From Ahaetulla prasina (Eukaryota > Chordata > Lepidosauria > Squamata > Colubridae): a stretch of 64,000 bases of DNA. The DNA lies in the NCBI RefSeq assembly GCF_028640845.1, contig NC_080542.1:137136346-137200345 (forward strand), in the 5' to 3' direction. Shown here in pieces: positions 1 to 12,231 of the stretch. A program made the position numbers and the translations under genes. Within the stretch, counting starts at the first letter, position 1, and every line of letters begins with the position of its first letter. The notes beneath the pieces were generated by a model. That model made no database searches. It was not told the origin of the DNA and was given only the letters and a program-made list of their open reading frames with translations.

Positions 1-391
1 AGCGAAGGAGACGTGCGTGGGTGCTGGTGCAAAGGAATGTGAATTCAACAAACTGTAAGCCGGAAAAATGAGAGCTTTTGTATTCTAACATGGAATTGAA
101 TATTAATATCCTGAATTTTCTTTTAAATTAAGAAGACTTTGATTTTTTTAAATAAGAATTTAAAGTTCTTTTAAATTCTTTAAATTTAAGAATTTAAATT
201 TCTTAATTTAAATTATACTATACAAATTCTTTAGTACAGGGATGGTAAATCTTTGAAATATTTAAGGGCCATAAAATGAGTGAGGTCATATCAGAAATAT
301 GAGCATGACTGAGTTTGAGAGAAAATTTTGTAGAACTTTGTTTTAAATCATATCATGCCTGTTTTGGGGCATATAATATCATGTTCACATG
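1..391. other. AT-rich intronic sequence
   Basis: No gene or recognisable element. Between about 120 and 230 the sequence is almost pure A/T with short self-complementary runs. It lies in the PTPRN2 intron upstream of the exon at 39330. Confidence 0.5.
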
Positions 392-905
392 TTTCCATTA
401 TTTATTTATTTATTTATTTATAATTACATTTTTATACCGCACCATCTCCAGAAGGACTCAGGGCGGTGTACAGCCAATATTAAAATACACATAACACTAT
501 GATATAAATATAATAAATAAACACTATTTAAATTTTTTTAAAAAACAAATATTTAGTGGCTGAATCACTAAAACGGTCGAAGATCGATTAAAAACCCATT
601 AAAATTTTGCTAAAATACATTCTTAGGCTAGTCCCGCTCGGTGAAATAATAAAGTCTTTAGTTCACGCTTGAAGGCCCAGAGGTTGGGGAGTTGGCGTAA
701 CCCCGGAGGTAACTCGTTCCATAGGTAACTCGTTCCATATAACTCCGCCATATCTGCCCCTCCCTCATACCGTGCAGATAGGAATGCCCATACATGGTCG
801 AGTCTTCACCTCCTCAAGTACCTCCGTTTTACCGACCTCCAAATCGTGAACCTTAGAAGGGACCAGCCTAACCCCCTGTGGGCGTGCCCCCCCATTAGAT
901 AGTCA
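392..905 (-). mobile_element. L2-type LINE 3' end, decayed
   Basis: On the minus strand this reads as an L2 tail: the TTTATTTA repeat at 400-420 and an 'ATACCGC...CTCAGGGCGG' block at 434-465, which is the reverse of the CCGCCCTGAG end seen at 31760-31800. It continues into degraded C-terminal reverse-transcriptase ORF sequence. A direct duplication of about 14 bp (AACTCGTTCCATA) sits near 709-737. No open frame survives. Confidence 0.75.
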
Positions 906-956
906 AGGTATTTTAGATCAAGAAATAGATATGACAGTGATGTCAGGAGTGTTTTT

Positions 957-1447
957 TAGAATTTAGAATAGAATTTATTGGCCAAATGTGATTGGACACA
1001 CAAGGATTTTGTCTTTGGTGCATATGCTCTCAGTGTACATAAAAGAAAAGATACCTTCATCAAGGTACAACACTTACAACACAAATGATGGTCATAGGTT
1101 GCAATTTAACCCTTAATGATAGCAACCAAAAGTTAGTCATACAGTCATAAGTGGAAAGAGATTGGTGACGAAAACGATGCGAAGATTAATAGTAGTGCAG
1201 ATTTAGTAAATAGTTTGACATTGTTGAGGGAATTATTTGTTTAGCAGAGTGATGGCCTTTGGGAAAAAACTGTTCTTGTGTCTAGTTGTTCTGGTGTGCA
1301 ATGCTCTATAGTGTCATTTTGATGGTAGGAGTTGAAACAGTTTATGTCCAGGATGTGAGGGATCTGTAAATATTTTCACAGCCCACTTCTTGATTCGTGC
1401 AGTATACAGGTCTTCAATGGAAGGCAGGTTGGTAGCAATTTTTAAAA
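957..1447 (-). mobile_element. Rex1/Babar-type LINE 3' end
   Basis: Starts with a TAGAATAGAATT tail and the block 'TATTGGCCAAATGTGATTGG', and matches the copies at 21361 and 39536. From about 1200 it matches the copy at 59251-60165, whose reverse strand encodes Rex1-like reverse transcriptase. This is a 5'-truncated, non-coding fragment. Confidence 0.7.
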
Positions 1448-1449
1448 AA

Positions 1450-1487
1450 TTCTACCAAACTAAAAATTTTATTTTAGTTTGGTAGAA
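1450..1487. repeat. Short perfect hairpin
   Basis: The 16-bp arms at 1450-1465 and 1472-1487 (TTCTACCAAACTAAAA and its reverse complement) are separated by 6 nt. It sits right at the edge of the Rex1 fragment. No function can be assigned. Confidence 0.7.
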
Positions 1488-1826
1488 TAGCAGAACATTG
1501 ATAATCCACCCAAGTTTTTCTTGGTCCCCTCTTATACTTAGCAAAAATCAAAGTGAGGTTATTTTGCATTTCATTCTCAGAGTTTCCTCTTTCTCAGGAC
1601 TGAATGCAGGTAGTCTTCGACTTATAACAGCTCATTTAGTGACTGTTCAAAGTTACGACTAATGACTGTTTTTCATACTTACGAATGCTGCAGTATTCCC
1701 ATGGTTATATGATCAAAATTCAGATGCTTAGCAACTCATGACTATTGCATTGTCAGTGGAACTTGTGATTAGTTTTTGCAATCTTCTGATAAGCAAAGAA
1801 CTGGGAAGTTTAATTTAATGAAAGAA

Positions 1827-2136
1827 GGACCGGGGGTGATATGATAGCTGTGTTCCAATACCTCAGGGGCTGCCACAAAGAAGAAGGAGTCAAGATATTT
1901 TCCAAAGCACCTGAGGGCAGGACAAGAAGCAATGGATGGAAACTAATCAAGGAGAGAAGCAACTTAGAACTAGTTCTATCTTGACAGAATAATTAATCAT
2001 GGAACAACCTGCCTCCAGAAGTTGTGAATGCTCCAACACTGGAAGTTTTTAAGAAGATGTTGGATAATCATTTCTCTGAAGTAGTGTAGGGTATGCGGGT
2101 TGCACTAGAAGACCTCCAAGGTCCCTTCCAACTCAG
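1827..2136 (+). mobile_element. CR1 LINE 3' end
   Basis: Sequence matching the C-terminus of the CR1 ORF2 (compare the better copy read on the minus strand at 16888-17334), then the 3' block 'GACCTCCAAGGTCCCTTCCA' and a microsatellite tail. It is 5'-truncated, and stops and indels prevent any product. Confidence 0.85.
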
Positions 2137-2222
2137 TTATTCTATTCTATTCTATTCTATTCTATTCTATTCTATTCTATTCTATTCTATTCTATTCTAT
2201 TCTATTCTATTCTATTCTATTC
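2137..2222. repeat. (ATTCT)n microsatellite
   Basis: About 17 pentamer units run directly on from the CR1 3' end. Expansion of the CR1 terminal repeat into this array is characteristic of snake genomes (established knowledge); here the junction is directly visible. Confidence 0.95.
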
Positions 2223-4724
2223 CAAGTCAACGGGGAAGTCAGATTTATTTAACAATCATCAATCATGTTATGAACTAATGAATGCAATGATTTACTTTAC
2301 AATCATTGGCAAGAAAAATAATAAAATGGAACAAAACTCACTTAACAAATGTTTCACTTCACAGCATAAATTTTGGACTCAATGATGGTTGTAACTTGAA
2401 GACTTCCTGTAATCTTTTTCAAAGTCCACCTTTGGCTCGCTTATTCTTCCCTTTTTCTCAAGGTTTCACATTCCTTTGGTTTCCTAGTTCAAAATTTTCA
2501 AGAGGGGGCCTCTAAAAGCAAGGAAAAGGATCTTGGCTTATGGGTTGCCCATTATAAATAAAACAAAGCTTGAAAGCAACTCAGAGTTTTTACTGAATCG
2601 CCTGTCTACTATACGGAATGGTATCAAGTTCAAAAACAGAAAGAAAAGAAAAACTAGTATGAAGATATGTACCATAAGTTCATTATCACTCAGCATATTT
2701 AGAGTATTAAGTAGATTTGGCCCATGCTGAGAAGGCTCCGAGAAACACATTCTCCAAGTATAATTTCTTCTGTCAGGAGCCTGATTAACAAAGACATTTA
2801 AATAATGTCACTGCATTCTCTAATGATCTGATCCCATTTTCTCTTTTGTGTGGCCACTAAAAGCATTCCCTCCTCCTTCCCCAACTTGGCAGATTTGACC
2901 TCCATTTCTTAATGGTGTCGAGTGATGATACTTTGAATTATTTTTCTGAATATGAATTTTGTGTTGAAAAATTAGCAGGGTTTTTTTTATCACTGCGTCT
3001 GATAAAAGCACAATATTGCATCGCCTTTAATAACTATCCTTTCTATAGATAGGTTGATGAGTTTCTCAGAGTCTCTCCATTAGAGACCTTTGTTTTCAGA
3101 AGTTGCCTTGGTTATTATTATTTTTTTAAAACAAAAGGTTGATGTGCTGATCCTAGAATGAGAATACTGGAATACTGATACAGCAATTGTTGAATAGTAT
3201 TAAGAGGTAGCAGATGAAGGAATAAGCCACCAGTTAAGTTATATGTAACAGTTCTTCATATTAGGACTGTCTATCGTGTAAAGTCATAATGTAGTTTGTT
3301 CTATATGGGCTCTCCATATTATGTGACTCCAGCTTATTGAGTTTCTTCAGCCATTGAAACAAGACTACGATTGTTACAAAATGTGAATCCCACCATCAAA
3401 TTGGCAATGAAATCTTAGCTACAGTTGTCAATGCCAACCCTAAAAACTTGTATCGGTGTGAATGTTCTTCAATAATATCTTAATTTAATTTTTGTTGGTG
3501 CATGGGAATAACTGTTGAGGGCATGCAAGTATACAGTATATAGCTGGGTTGGTTTTGGATTTCTGGTATTTGGTATACCTTGGATCCTAAGGGCTGGGAA
3601 ACGATCCTCATAAGGAATCTTGAAATGGCACTCAGGGAACTGATTTCAGCCACATCCAGTTAATGGGTGGATCCACAATGACTTCTCCTATTGGAAGGGC
3701 TCTAATTTCATGCAATACCTATCTTCAGTATTGAAGCTCGGGTAGCAAAAATGCTCTTTTTCTTCCATCACATATGTCTTACACATGGGTAAATGTAAGA
3801 TTCAGTAGTTTCCCTAAATTGGAGTGAACAATATATCTCTGGTTCATAAAAGAAAAATCAGGACTGCTCTAAGTGATAAACACATCTGAGTCTTTATAAC
3901 TTCTGGATAAACCCTCATAAAATCTCAGTTGGTATATGTTGAATCAAAATGAATGTACCGGTTCTCAAAACCTTAGCCACAAACAACTGTTCTTAACAAA
4001 AGTCTTTTAACAACCAGCCAGTGTTCCTTGTCTCTAAAATAATATTAGATGTCCTTTGATATTTGGCTGCATTTGAGCCAGCTGGCAAACTCTAAATCTG
4101 ACATCTGGCAAGAGATGAACTAGAAACTAATTTTCAAAAGAACTTCCCATCTGGGGAAGTATATAATTTTATCGTATAACTTTTTTCTTCTCTAGGAAGA
4201 TATGGTTGAGGGAGTGGGGGCTGAAATCATGATCTTATTATTTAGATTTCTTAACTTCAATGTACAATAGTGCTTAAAAGTTTGTGACCCTTATGGAACA
4301 TAGTGTCAATGTTCCAGAAAAAACCCCTCCTGCAGAAAAGACTCCGAGGCAAACATTTTTCAAAGTTCTTTTACTAGCATAGGTAAACTGGCACAGCTGG
4401 ATAAACTCCAGATCTGGAGATCTGCGTTTTCCCTCAGTTGTACAAAACCCTAGACCAGCACCCCCTTGACTCCTCTGCCGATCACGTGCTCCAATCACCA
4501 ACAGTCCCATCTCAAGGCATCATTCTGACCACTCCTTCTCCAGATGCAGTCTTGGCCTGACCTTGAGCGGCAGGAAGAATGTTATTATGTCTAATGGCAC
4601 CTTGTACCAACCTCGCCTTCTCCTACTTTCCCACACAGGAGAAAATGGCAGCAATGAAGCCTTCGGCCTAGTATGCCTTCCAAAGCTGACACACAGTAGA
4701 ATAAGTCTAGAATAGGCTTAAAAG
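2223..4724. other. Unique intronic sequence
   Basis: No gene, RNA or repeat recognised. Short open frames here are not supported by homology, composition or splice context. Confidence 0.5.
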
Positions 4725-4906
4725 CAGTGGTGATATTCAGTTGGTTCTATCTGGTTCAGGCGAATTGATAGCAGCAGTGATGGCCCAGATGTAACCATGT
4801 CCCATTTTTGATGCTCTGCGCATGCACGGAAGGTCCTCTGTGCATGCGCGGAGGACACGTGCATGCTCACATTTGCGAACCAGTAGTGAAGGTAATACCA
4901 TCCCTA
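4725..4906. mobile_element. hAT-type MITE, ~182 bp
   Basis: Begins CAGTGGTGATATTCAG. It is flanked by near-identical 8-bp duplications, cttaaaag (4717-4724) and tttaaaag (4907-4914). The inside has CpG-rich GCATGCGC runs seen in other snake hAT miniature elements. It has no coding capacity. Confidence 0.65.
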
Positions 4907-5045
4907 TTTAAAAGAGGGTTTACCTCAACTATCACATTGTTACTCATGTCTGAAATAAGGCAGAGAACTTTCCACGGTCATCTTGTCTGGATTTACTCAT
5001 TGTGCTTTGTGCAATGTGTTTTGCTTAGTTTTAGCATATTGTGCA

Positions 5046-5047
<2 letters not shown>

Positions 5048-5083
<36 letters not shown>
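5048..5083. repeat. (GT)n microsatellite
   Basis: About 18 uninterrupted GT dinucleotides. Confidence 0.95.
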
Positions 5084-5086
<3 letters not shown>

Positions 5087-7727
5087 CCAGTCAGGCAAAC
5101 AAATCTCTATAGCTTAATGCAAGTTGTAAACCAATCCATGTTTAGCAGACAGAAATAAATTGTTACCATTTTTCATTTCTTCATATTATTCTGAAACACA
5201 TTGCCATTCTAATATCATTTTACTAACTTTATTCGGTTCACAATAAAATCTTTAATATAATACCTTCTGATGCCAAGTATTCAAGAAGAATAGAAAGTTC
5301 AGTATTTTAAGCTTGGTTATCTGAATTCACCCTGTATTACAACAACCCTTTAGTTATTTGAAGTAGTTTTTACCTCTGTTTATGATCCCCTGTAGAATGT
5401 TTAGATAAATATAATATATAAAGACCATGTTACTTTTTTTATTTGGAAAAAAAAAGTTTCGCACTTATCTTGTTTCGTTGCAGCTGTAAGGGACTGAATT
5501 AGTTCATTTATTGAGTTTGCACACTGCAAATTTTTGATCATTTAATGGTTTCCTAGTCCTGTTTCTTTGGGGCCTGAATTTTACAAGCCTTTTGTTTTGT
5601 TAGCGTTCCAAACCAGTTTGCAGAAAACTTATTGAAGGCTGATTCTGGCAGAAACTCTATTAGGATTCACATCCGAACACTTGAGTTCCACAAGGGCAAA
5701 GGAAGCATCACTTGTCACCAATTTCTGCTGAACCTTTAAGCAGAAGTGACATTTACTGGGGCTTGTTTGGAAGATTTATTAATGCAATATATCCTTGGCA
5801 AGAATAGCTGCTTCAGTAAACGTTATGCTTCAACACGTAACTGTGGGCAGGAATGCAGGAAGATTCACTAGCACTTAGTCATCAGAGTGAACGCAAATAT
5901 TCAGTAGACGTTTTATTAAGGGCATGCTTTCACTTCTGCTCTATTCTACGGGATTAGTTTAACATCTGTTGTGTAGAGAAAGGGAACCCATGACAAGTTA
6001 ATCGCTAAGACACGTGTTTCACTTTTAAGCAAAGGTACCATTTTAATATCTGGCAAACTGCATTGGATCACATAAATAGTTTGAGAGTAATGAATAAGAA
6101 CAGAACCATCTTAATAATTTAAAATATTGTTTTTAATTTTCCTCAATTGTATTATAGTTCTCTGTAAAAAAAAATTAGTTTCTGGATGCAGGATTTGGGT
6201 CATTTTTGTTTGTTCTTGTGAAAGGGTAATAATACATGCCTCGTATTTTAATTATTCTGTCACACACGGTTTAGCTATAGGATGCTAGAAAATCACAGCT
6301 GAGGTTATATTCCATCTTGAGCTAACACATTAATAATTATTAATTATTATTATTATTAAGGATGGGGATAAATAAGGTGTGGCCGTCAGGATTTGCCTCC
6401 ATTTCTGCTTGATCTTTCCATGGGAGACAAAGGCACAGATCACCTGCTCCCCCCTGAGTTTTGTGCCATGCTTATGAGCCTGCCTACTCAAGGCCCTCAG
6501 GATTATTATTATTTTTATAACAAACTGCAATTTTTAATGTGACAGAAAGGAAAGATAATAATACAAAAGCATGGATGGAGAAAAACTGAATTCCTCTATT
6601 TAGTTTCAATTAAATGCAAATGCAAATAAAATTAAATCCAACCTAGTTTTTTCATCCTTGAGTGCAGTTCAAAGACCAAGTGCTATGCCAGCCTCATTTT
6701 AGTCTGTGTGACATGCAACATTGTGGAAGGGATGAGAATATATTTCTGCAGTGCTATTAGTTCTTGCTTTGACGGAAAAGCCTAATAGCTGAACTTAGCT
6801 AAAATTAAAAGTTCAAGAACACTCTGAAAAATGGGAGTTTTTGTGTAATTTAAGTCAGACAGTCTTTCTCAGTGTAACCTACCATAAAGGATTATTGTGG
6901 AAATTGTGTGGATTCCCAGGAGGGGTGGAAGAATACTTTCTAGACGACTAAAAAAAAAATAGTTGCTTTAGTCTGGCAAGATTCTGACTACAGGTGAAGA
7001 ACAAAAAAGAAGCTACTCTGGAGCCTGTGACATCAATTTTGCCAGACTAAAGCAACGATTTGCACAACTATAGATATATTATGGGAATAGCAGAAAAGGA
7101 ACTATTTTTAAACCCTGTTTCTTTTCAGGCTTCCCTGCCTTTAACTCTCTGGAAAGAAACTGCTCCCTCCTGGAAATCCAGACTACATTCCACCACAATT
7201 GTGAATTAGGTCCAAGATTGATAAAAGATATAGCAGTTATCAAAAGAGTGGACTAATTCAGATTGTTCCTCCTTCACAAAAAAGGACAACCTCTTCCTCT
7301 TGATATCCCAAAATCAGTAGGATACTGTCCAAAGTTTGTATGTATGCATACATTCATATATACATATACATATCTTGTTTGCAAGTAAAGCAAGGGCCGT
7401 TGAAGCCTTAATTTTTCTTCTAATCAATACTTGTAATCAGAACTCTGAAATTCCTGTTTCTGGATTAACTGTTTCCAGTTAGATAAAATTAAGGCTGCTC
7501 TTTGAGTGAACTACCTTGAGTTCCTAGAGCACATGCAGTATATATTTCACACACATGTGAATTACAAAACACCACTGTTGCTGATAATAAGATTAGCCAG
7601 GGCCTGAAAGAGTAGACTAGCCCAAATTAATTTGGAATCTGAAAAAAAAATTGCGCTATATTTTTGTAACTTTAGATTTTCAGAATTGCAACTGAGGAAA
7701 AAAAATAAGCAGCTTATTTGCAGTGAT
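5084..7727. other. Unique intronic sequence
   Basis: No gene recognised. It contains a short ATT-rich tract near 6330-6358 and the inverted repeat listed at 6962-7056. Confidence 0.5.
6962..7056. repeat. Inverted repeat with 18-bp perfect arms
   Basis: The arm GTTGCTTTAGTCTGGCAA (6962-6979) is repeated inverted at 7039-7056 with a spacer of 59 nt. This could be a small fold-back transposon, but no clear target duplication is seen. Confidence 0.65.
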
Positions 7728-7743
7728 GGTTGAAATCAAATTG

Positions 7744-8934
7744 TTTTTGTTTTTTTTAATAAAAAAGTTTTATTTTTATTTTCCAATAGCCTATTCAATA
7801 TACAGTCTCTTATTCAACATTAGTCATTAACTTTCATTTGTTACTTATTCGAACCTGCCCAGCTACCACTTCCTTCCTTAAAAAACCTTTCCTCCTCCCT
7901 TCTCTACTTTCTTCTACTTTCTTCATCCTTCCTCTCCTTCGCTTTTCTACTTCCTCTCCTCCTTCCCCACTCTTCTCTTCCACCCTTTCTAACCCCCTCT
8001 CTTTCCCCTTTCTTCTTCCTCTCCTTTCCCCCTCTTCTACCTCTCTCTTCCTACCTACTTTCTTCCTTCACTCTCTCCTCTCCTTTCCATTCCTTCTGAA
8101 ATGGCAGCTGAGCAGCCCGATTTCATTTCAAATTATTTCTATTTCTTAATTACATATCTTCAATCATTCCTTTACATTGATCCTTCATCTCCCCTCTCCC
8201 CTTCCCTCCCTCCCCTCCCACCCCGAGACTTCCCAGAACAAAGTACAGGGTATAAAATTAACAATCATAAATTAAAATACAACATAAGTCATAATCCATA
8301 GTCACTCCTCTCTCTAAGACCTTAACTCCCCTTCCAGAAACAAAAAAGTACATTCTTCTTCCAGTCCATTATATATCAGTCCATTCCACTCCTAAAATCT
8401 TCAGAATCTTCCAATTAAATTAGTATTTCCAGTTCATCAATAAAATACATATTTTAATATCCAATCTTCATCGATTAACACCAAATATATATCAATCCAT
8501 TCCACTCCTGAAGTCTTCAGAATCTTATAGTTTTTAATATCCAATCTTCATCGATCAAGACCAAGACGATATTCCATCTTCCAGTATTCATCAGAAATTC
8601 TTTTATAATATACCTTTCTTCCTTAAACAGTCTCCCAAATATAATTCATATTTCCAGCTTAAATTCTTAAATTTTTATCCAATCTCCAAAAATAAACAAT
8701 ATTCTATCTTCTCATATCTTTAATATCACTTACATAAATCAAATAACATTGCTAATATTAATATTTCTTCAATTTACCTTACATCTGTCAAATAACATTA
8801 TTAAAATTATACTTATAACTTATATCCAAAATATATCAATTATAACAATTAAATTCTATTTAACCAAATACCAACATTACATCCATAAATTTTTCTATCT
8901 GTCCTCCAAAAGTTAAACAATATTTCATTTTCCC
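7744..8934 (-). mobile_element. L1-like LINE 3' portion, 5'-truncated
   Basis: The segment is bracketed by a 16-bp direct repeat, GGTTGAAATCAAATTG, at 7728-7743 and 8935-8950, as expected for target-primed reverse transcription. The left side begins with a T-rich tract, so the poly(A) tail lies on the minus strand. Read on the minus strand, the stretch 8165-8240 is a G-rich polypurine tract, a known feature of L1 3' UTRs. The pyrimidine-rich block 7860-8100 belongs to the same insertion. No reverse-transcriptase motif is visible, so the L1 assignment rests on tail, duplication and polypurine tract. Confidence 0.6.
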
Positions 8935-8950
8935 GGTTGAAATCAAATTG

Positions 8951-9118
8951 TTGATCTCACCCCATTCCTAAGAGGTCTGTAAGGGGCGTGCATAAGCGCA
9001 CCAGCGTGTGTAATGTTTTCTCTATTTGTATCTATTTTATGTATCCAATCCATGCTTATACTTAAATATATTACCTAATACGTTCTTGACTAATAAAATA
9101 AGATAAATAAAATAAAAA
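8951..9118 (+). mobile_element. LINE 3' tail (CR1-like, TGACAAAA-tail family)
   Basis: Matches the end of the LINE at 13618-15335: the segment 'CCCCATTCCTAAGAGG', then GGGGCGTGCATAAGCGCAC and a tail of AATAAA-like units. Only the last ~150 bp is present. Confidence 0.75.
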
Positions 9119-9127
9119 ATGTTAATG

Positions 9128-9345
9128 AGGGGTCCTTGGTGCTCTCTGAGCTTTCTTGTTTTCTTGAAGACGTTTCATTACCCAAACTAGGCGCTGGTAA
9201 GAATTGCTGTTTGCTGTCAGTTTATATTCTGGGGCCTTGCCTCCTCAATGTTGGTGGAGGTGATTTTAGAGATTCTTTGGTTGGGCTGTTTACTGTTGGC
9301 TTCTTTAGAAGTTTCTTGATTGGGGTATTGTTTACTTGATTGTTA
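9128..9345 (-). mobile_element. PLE terminal repeat, family 3, first half
   Basis: Reversed relative to the segment at 9605-9865: both share 'TTTGGGTAATGAAAC' and the block GCTCAGAGAG(C/T)ACCAAGGA. Together they form the inverted terminal-repeat pair common for Penelope-like elements in this window. A hAT MITE lies between the halves. Confidence 0.6.
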
Positions 9346-9365
9346 GACTGATGTTAACCATGAGT

Positions 9366-9604
9366 TAGTGGTGAAATCAATTTTTTTTTACTACTAGTTC
9401 TGTGGGTATGGCTTGGTGGGCGTGGCAGGGGAAGGATACTGCAAAATCCCTATTCCCTCCCCACTCCTGGGGGAAAGATATTGTAAAATCTCAGTTCCCA
9501 TCCCACTCTGGGGCCAGCCAGAGGTGGTATTTGCTGGTTCTCTGAACTGCTCAAAATTTCCGCTACCGGTTCTCCAGTATTTCTTCTGCTGAATTTCACC
9601 CCTG
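9366..9604. mobile_element. hAT MITE
   Basis: Ends TAGTGGTGAAATCA and TGAATTTCACCCCTG are imperfect inverted repeats. The interior (GGTTTGGTGGGCGTGG-like and GGGGAAGGATACTGCAAAAT) matches the hAT copies at 18722, 33941 and 52724. Target duplications are not clear. Confidence 0.65.
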
Positions 9605-9865
9605 CTTTGTGTTGATCTTTGCTGATCTGAGTGCTGATTGCTGGTGGAGAGGTGCTTGGATTTTTTTGGTTCCTTTTGGCTGGTTGATTATCTCTTTTTC
9701 ATAGTTTATAGATGTTGTTAATGTCTATGTGTCTATTGATGGCTAATTTGCCAGAGTGAATATAAACTGACAGCAAACCATACTCCTTACTAGTACTGAT
9801 GATGTTACGTAGTTTGGGTAATGAAACATCTGCAAGAAAGCAACCAAGCTCAGAGAGTACCAAGG
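9605..9865 (+). mobile_element. PLE terminal repeat, family 3, second half
   Basis: Carries the hammerhead-like core listed at 9796-9830 and ends with AAGCTCAGAGAGTACCAAGG, the reverse of the 9128 segment. No protein-coding PLE body is present. Confidence 0.55.
9796..9830 (+). ncRNA. Hammerhead-ribozyme-like motif, PLE family 3
   Basis: CTGATGA (9796-9802) is the canonical hammerhead box. A stem of four Watson-Crick pairs plus one G-U pair follows (9804-9808 with 9818-9822, 9-nt loop), then GAAA (9823-9826), C and ATC (9828-9830), a permitted NUH cleavage triplet. One extra nucleotide (9803) lies between box and stem. The three bases after ATC (TGC) can pair with GTA just before the box as a start of helix I. 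Activity is not known. Confidence 0.5.
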
Positions 9866-10164
9866 ACCCCCATTTCCTATTACATGCTATTACATGGAAT
9901 AATTCAAAATGTCTGGAATTTTTCAGCTGCAAAATCCTGTTCTGCAACAATACAGCCCTGTATAGGGTATTTTCTCTATGACACACTCAATATTAAGAGG
10001 AACAATATTTCTGAAAGTCATTGCTAAAACTTAAATTGCAACGTATCAAGGAGTTTACTTATTTTAAGACACAGAATTAAAAGGAAAGAGAGGTAAAGCA
10101 GATTATTAACCTGTTTCTTCTGTATTATTTTCTAGCTCAAAATAAGTTTCTTTTAAACCAAATT

Positions 10165-11770
10165 TCATTTATTTATTTATTTTATTATTTAAATTTTTAT
10201 ACCGCCCTTCTCCCGAAGGACTCAGGGCGGTTCACAGCCAGATAAAAAATACACAATACACTATAAATACGATTAAAACACAATTAAAAAACTTATTAAA
10301 TTGGCTAAGATTAAAAATTTAGAATAAAAACCCATTAAAAACCCATAGATTTAAAAACTAACCCAGTCCAGCGCAGATGAATAAGTGAGTTTTAAGCTCG
10401 CGGCGAAAGGTTCGGAGGTCCGGAAGTTGACGGAGTCCTGGGGGGAGTTCGTTCCAGAGGGCGGGAGCCCCCACAGAGAAGGCCCTTCCCCTGGGCGTCG
10501 CCCGACGACACTGTCGTGCCGACGGCACCCTGAGGAGTCCCTCTCTGTGAGAGCGCACGGGTCGGTGAGAGGTATTCGGTAGCAGCAGGCGGTCCCATAA
10601 ATAGCCCGGCCCTATGCCATGGAGCGCTTTGAAGACGTTCACCAACACCTTGAAGCGCACCCGGAAGGCCACAGGTAGCCAGTGCAGCCTGCGCAGGATA
10701 GGTGTCACTCGGGAGCCACGAGGGGCTCCCTCTATCACCCGCGCAGCTGCATTCTGGACTAACTGTAGCCTCCGGATGCCCCTCAAGGGGAGCCCCATGT
10801 AGAGAGCATTGCAGTAGTCCAGGCGAGGCGTCACAAGGCGTGAGTGACTGTGCACAAGGCATCCCGGTCTAGAAAGGGGCGCAACTGGCGCACCAGGCGA
10901 ACCTGGTGAAAAGCTCTCCTGGAGACGGCTGTCAGGTGGTCTTCAAAAGACAGCCGTTCATCCAGGAGAACGCCTGTTGCGCACCCTCTCCATCGGGCCA
11001 ATGACTCGCTCCCGACAGTCAGCCGTGGACTCAGCTGACTGTGCGGGATGCCGGCATCCACAGCCACTCCGTCTTGGAGGATTGAGCTTGAGCCTGTTTC
11101 TCCCCATCCAGACCCGTACGGCTTCCAAACACCGGGACAGCACTTGATAGCTTCATTGGGGTGGCCCGTGTGGAAAAGTACAGCTGGGTGTCATCAGCGT
11201 ACAGCTGGTACCTCACACGAAGCCACTGATGATCTCACCCAGCGGCTTCATATAGATGTTGAACAGAAGGCGAGAATCGACCCCGCGGCACCCCACAAGT
11301 GAGGCGCCGCGGGGTGACCTCTGCCCCCGTCAACACCATCTGCGACCGGTCAGAGAGATAGGAGGAGAACCACCAATAAACGGTGCCTCTCACTCCCAAT
11401 CCCTCCAACCGGCGCAGCAGGATACCATGGTCGATGGTATCGAAAGCCGCTGAGAGGTCTAATAGGACCAGGGCAGAGGAACAACCCCTATCCCTGGCCC
11501 TCCAGAGATCATCCACCAACGCGACCAAAGCCGTCTCAGTGCTGTAACCGGGTCGGAAGCCGGACTGGAACGGGTCCAGATAGACAGTTTCCTCCAGGTG
11601 CAGGGGAAACTGATATGCCACCATACTCTCTACAACCTTCGCGCGGCGGGTTGAGACCGGACGATAATTACCTAAAACAGCCGGGTCCAGGGAAGGCTTC
11701 TTGAGGAGGGGCCTCACCACCGCCTCTTTCAAGGCGGCCGGAAAGACTCCCTCCAACAAGGAAGGAGCTA
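10165..11770 (-). mobile_element. L2 LINE, 3' half, with broken reverse transcriptase
   Basis: The minus strand carries the L2 tail (TTTATACCGCCC...CTCAGGGCGG reversed, 10165-10230) and ORF2 pieces in shifting frames. 11235-11759 (174 aa) holds reverse-transcriptase motifs including NYRPVS, 'GFRPGYSTETALVALVDDL' and 'LLDLSAAFDTIDHG'. 11031-11216 holds the catalytic YADD. 10358-10855 (165 aa) is the C-terminal region with 'LQLVQNAAARVI', 'LHWLPVAFRVRFKVL' and 'GAPALWNELPPGLR'. At least three frame changes separate these, so it is dead. The 5' truncation lies near 11770. Neighbouring AT-rich intron has a much lower GC content. Confidence 0.88.
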
Positions 11771-12231
11771 CAGATGAGAAGCATCAGCAAGATTTAGAAA
11801 TATGTTTGAAATACGTTGGGAATCTTAGGTTCAAAAACTCCCAGTTTACCATACCTGAATTAAATATGTAAATTGGAAAATATTCTGTTGAAAAGAGGTA
11901 GACAATTTTTCCGTTCAGAAAAAAAATTGGGTTTGTTGAAAATTTTATATAAATGTTCATTATATATTGATAAATTGTGCAAAAAAATACTTATTAGGTT
12001 TGCACATAGGTTGCTACAAAAGCAAAGGGGAAAAAATGGTATCCGGATTGTGGTAGTCTGTAGTTATAAATGACAGTATGATAGGGAAATAAAATAGTTG
12101 ATGCCTTAGCTAAAGTTTGAAATGTGCTGTTTGGCTGATAGTTTATTTATTCTTAAGCTAGTGTTTCTTTTAATTTATGAAGGGAAGAAGTACATATATA
12201 CAGGATAGAAAATGACCCAACATGTTAGGTT
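11771..12231. other. Unique intronic sequence
   Basis: AT-rich, with no gene or element recognised. Confidence 0.45.

Noticed and set aside
2137..2222. CRISPR-like array
   Set aside because: Uninterrupted pentamer microsatellite without spacers, in a vertebrate genome.
4274..4510. 78-codon minus frame
   Set aside because: No similarity, no splice sites, no codon bias; chance.
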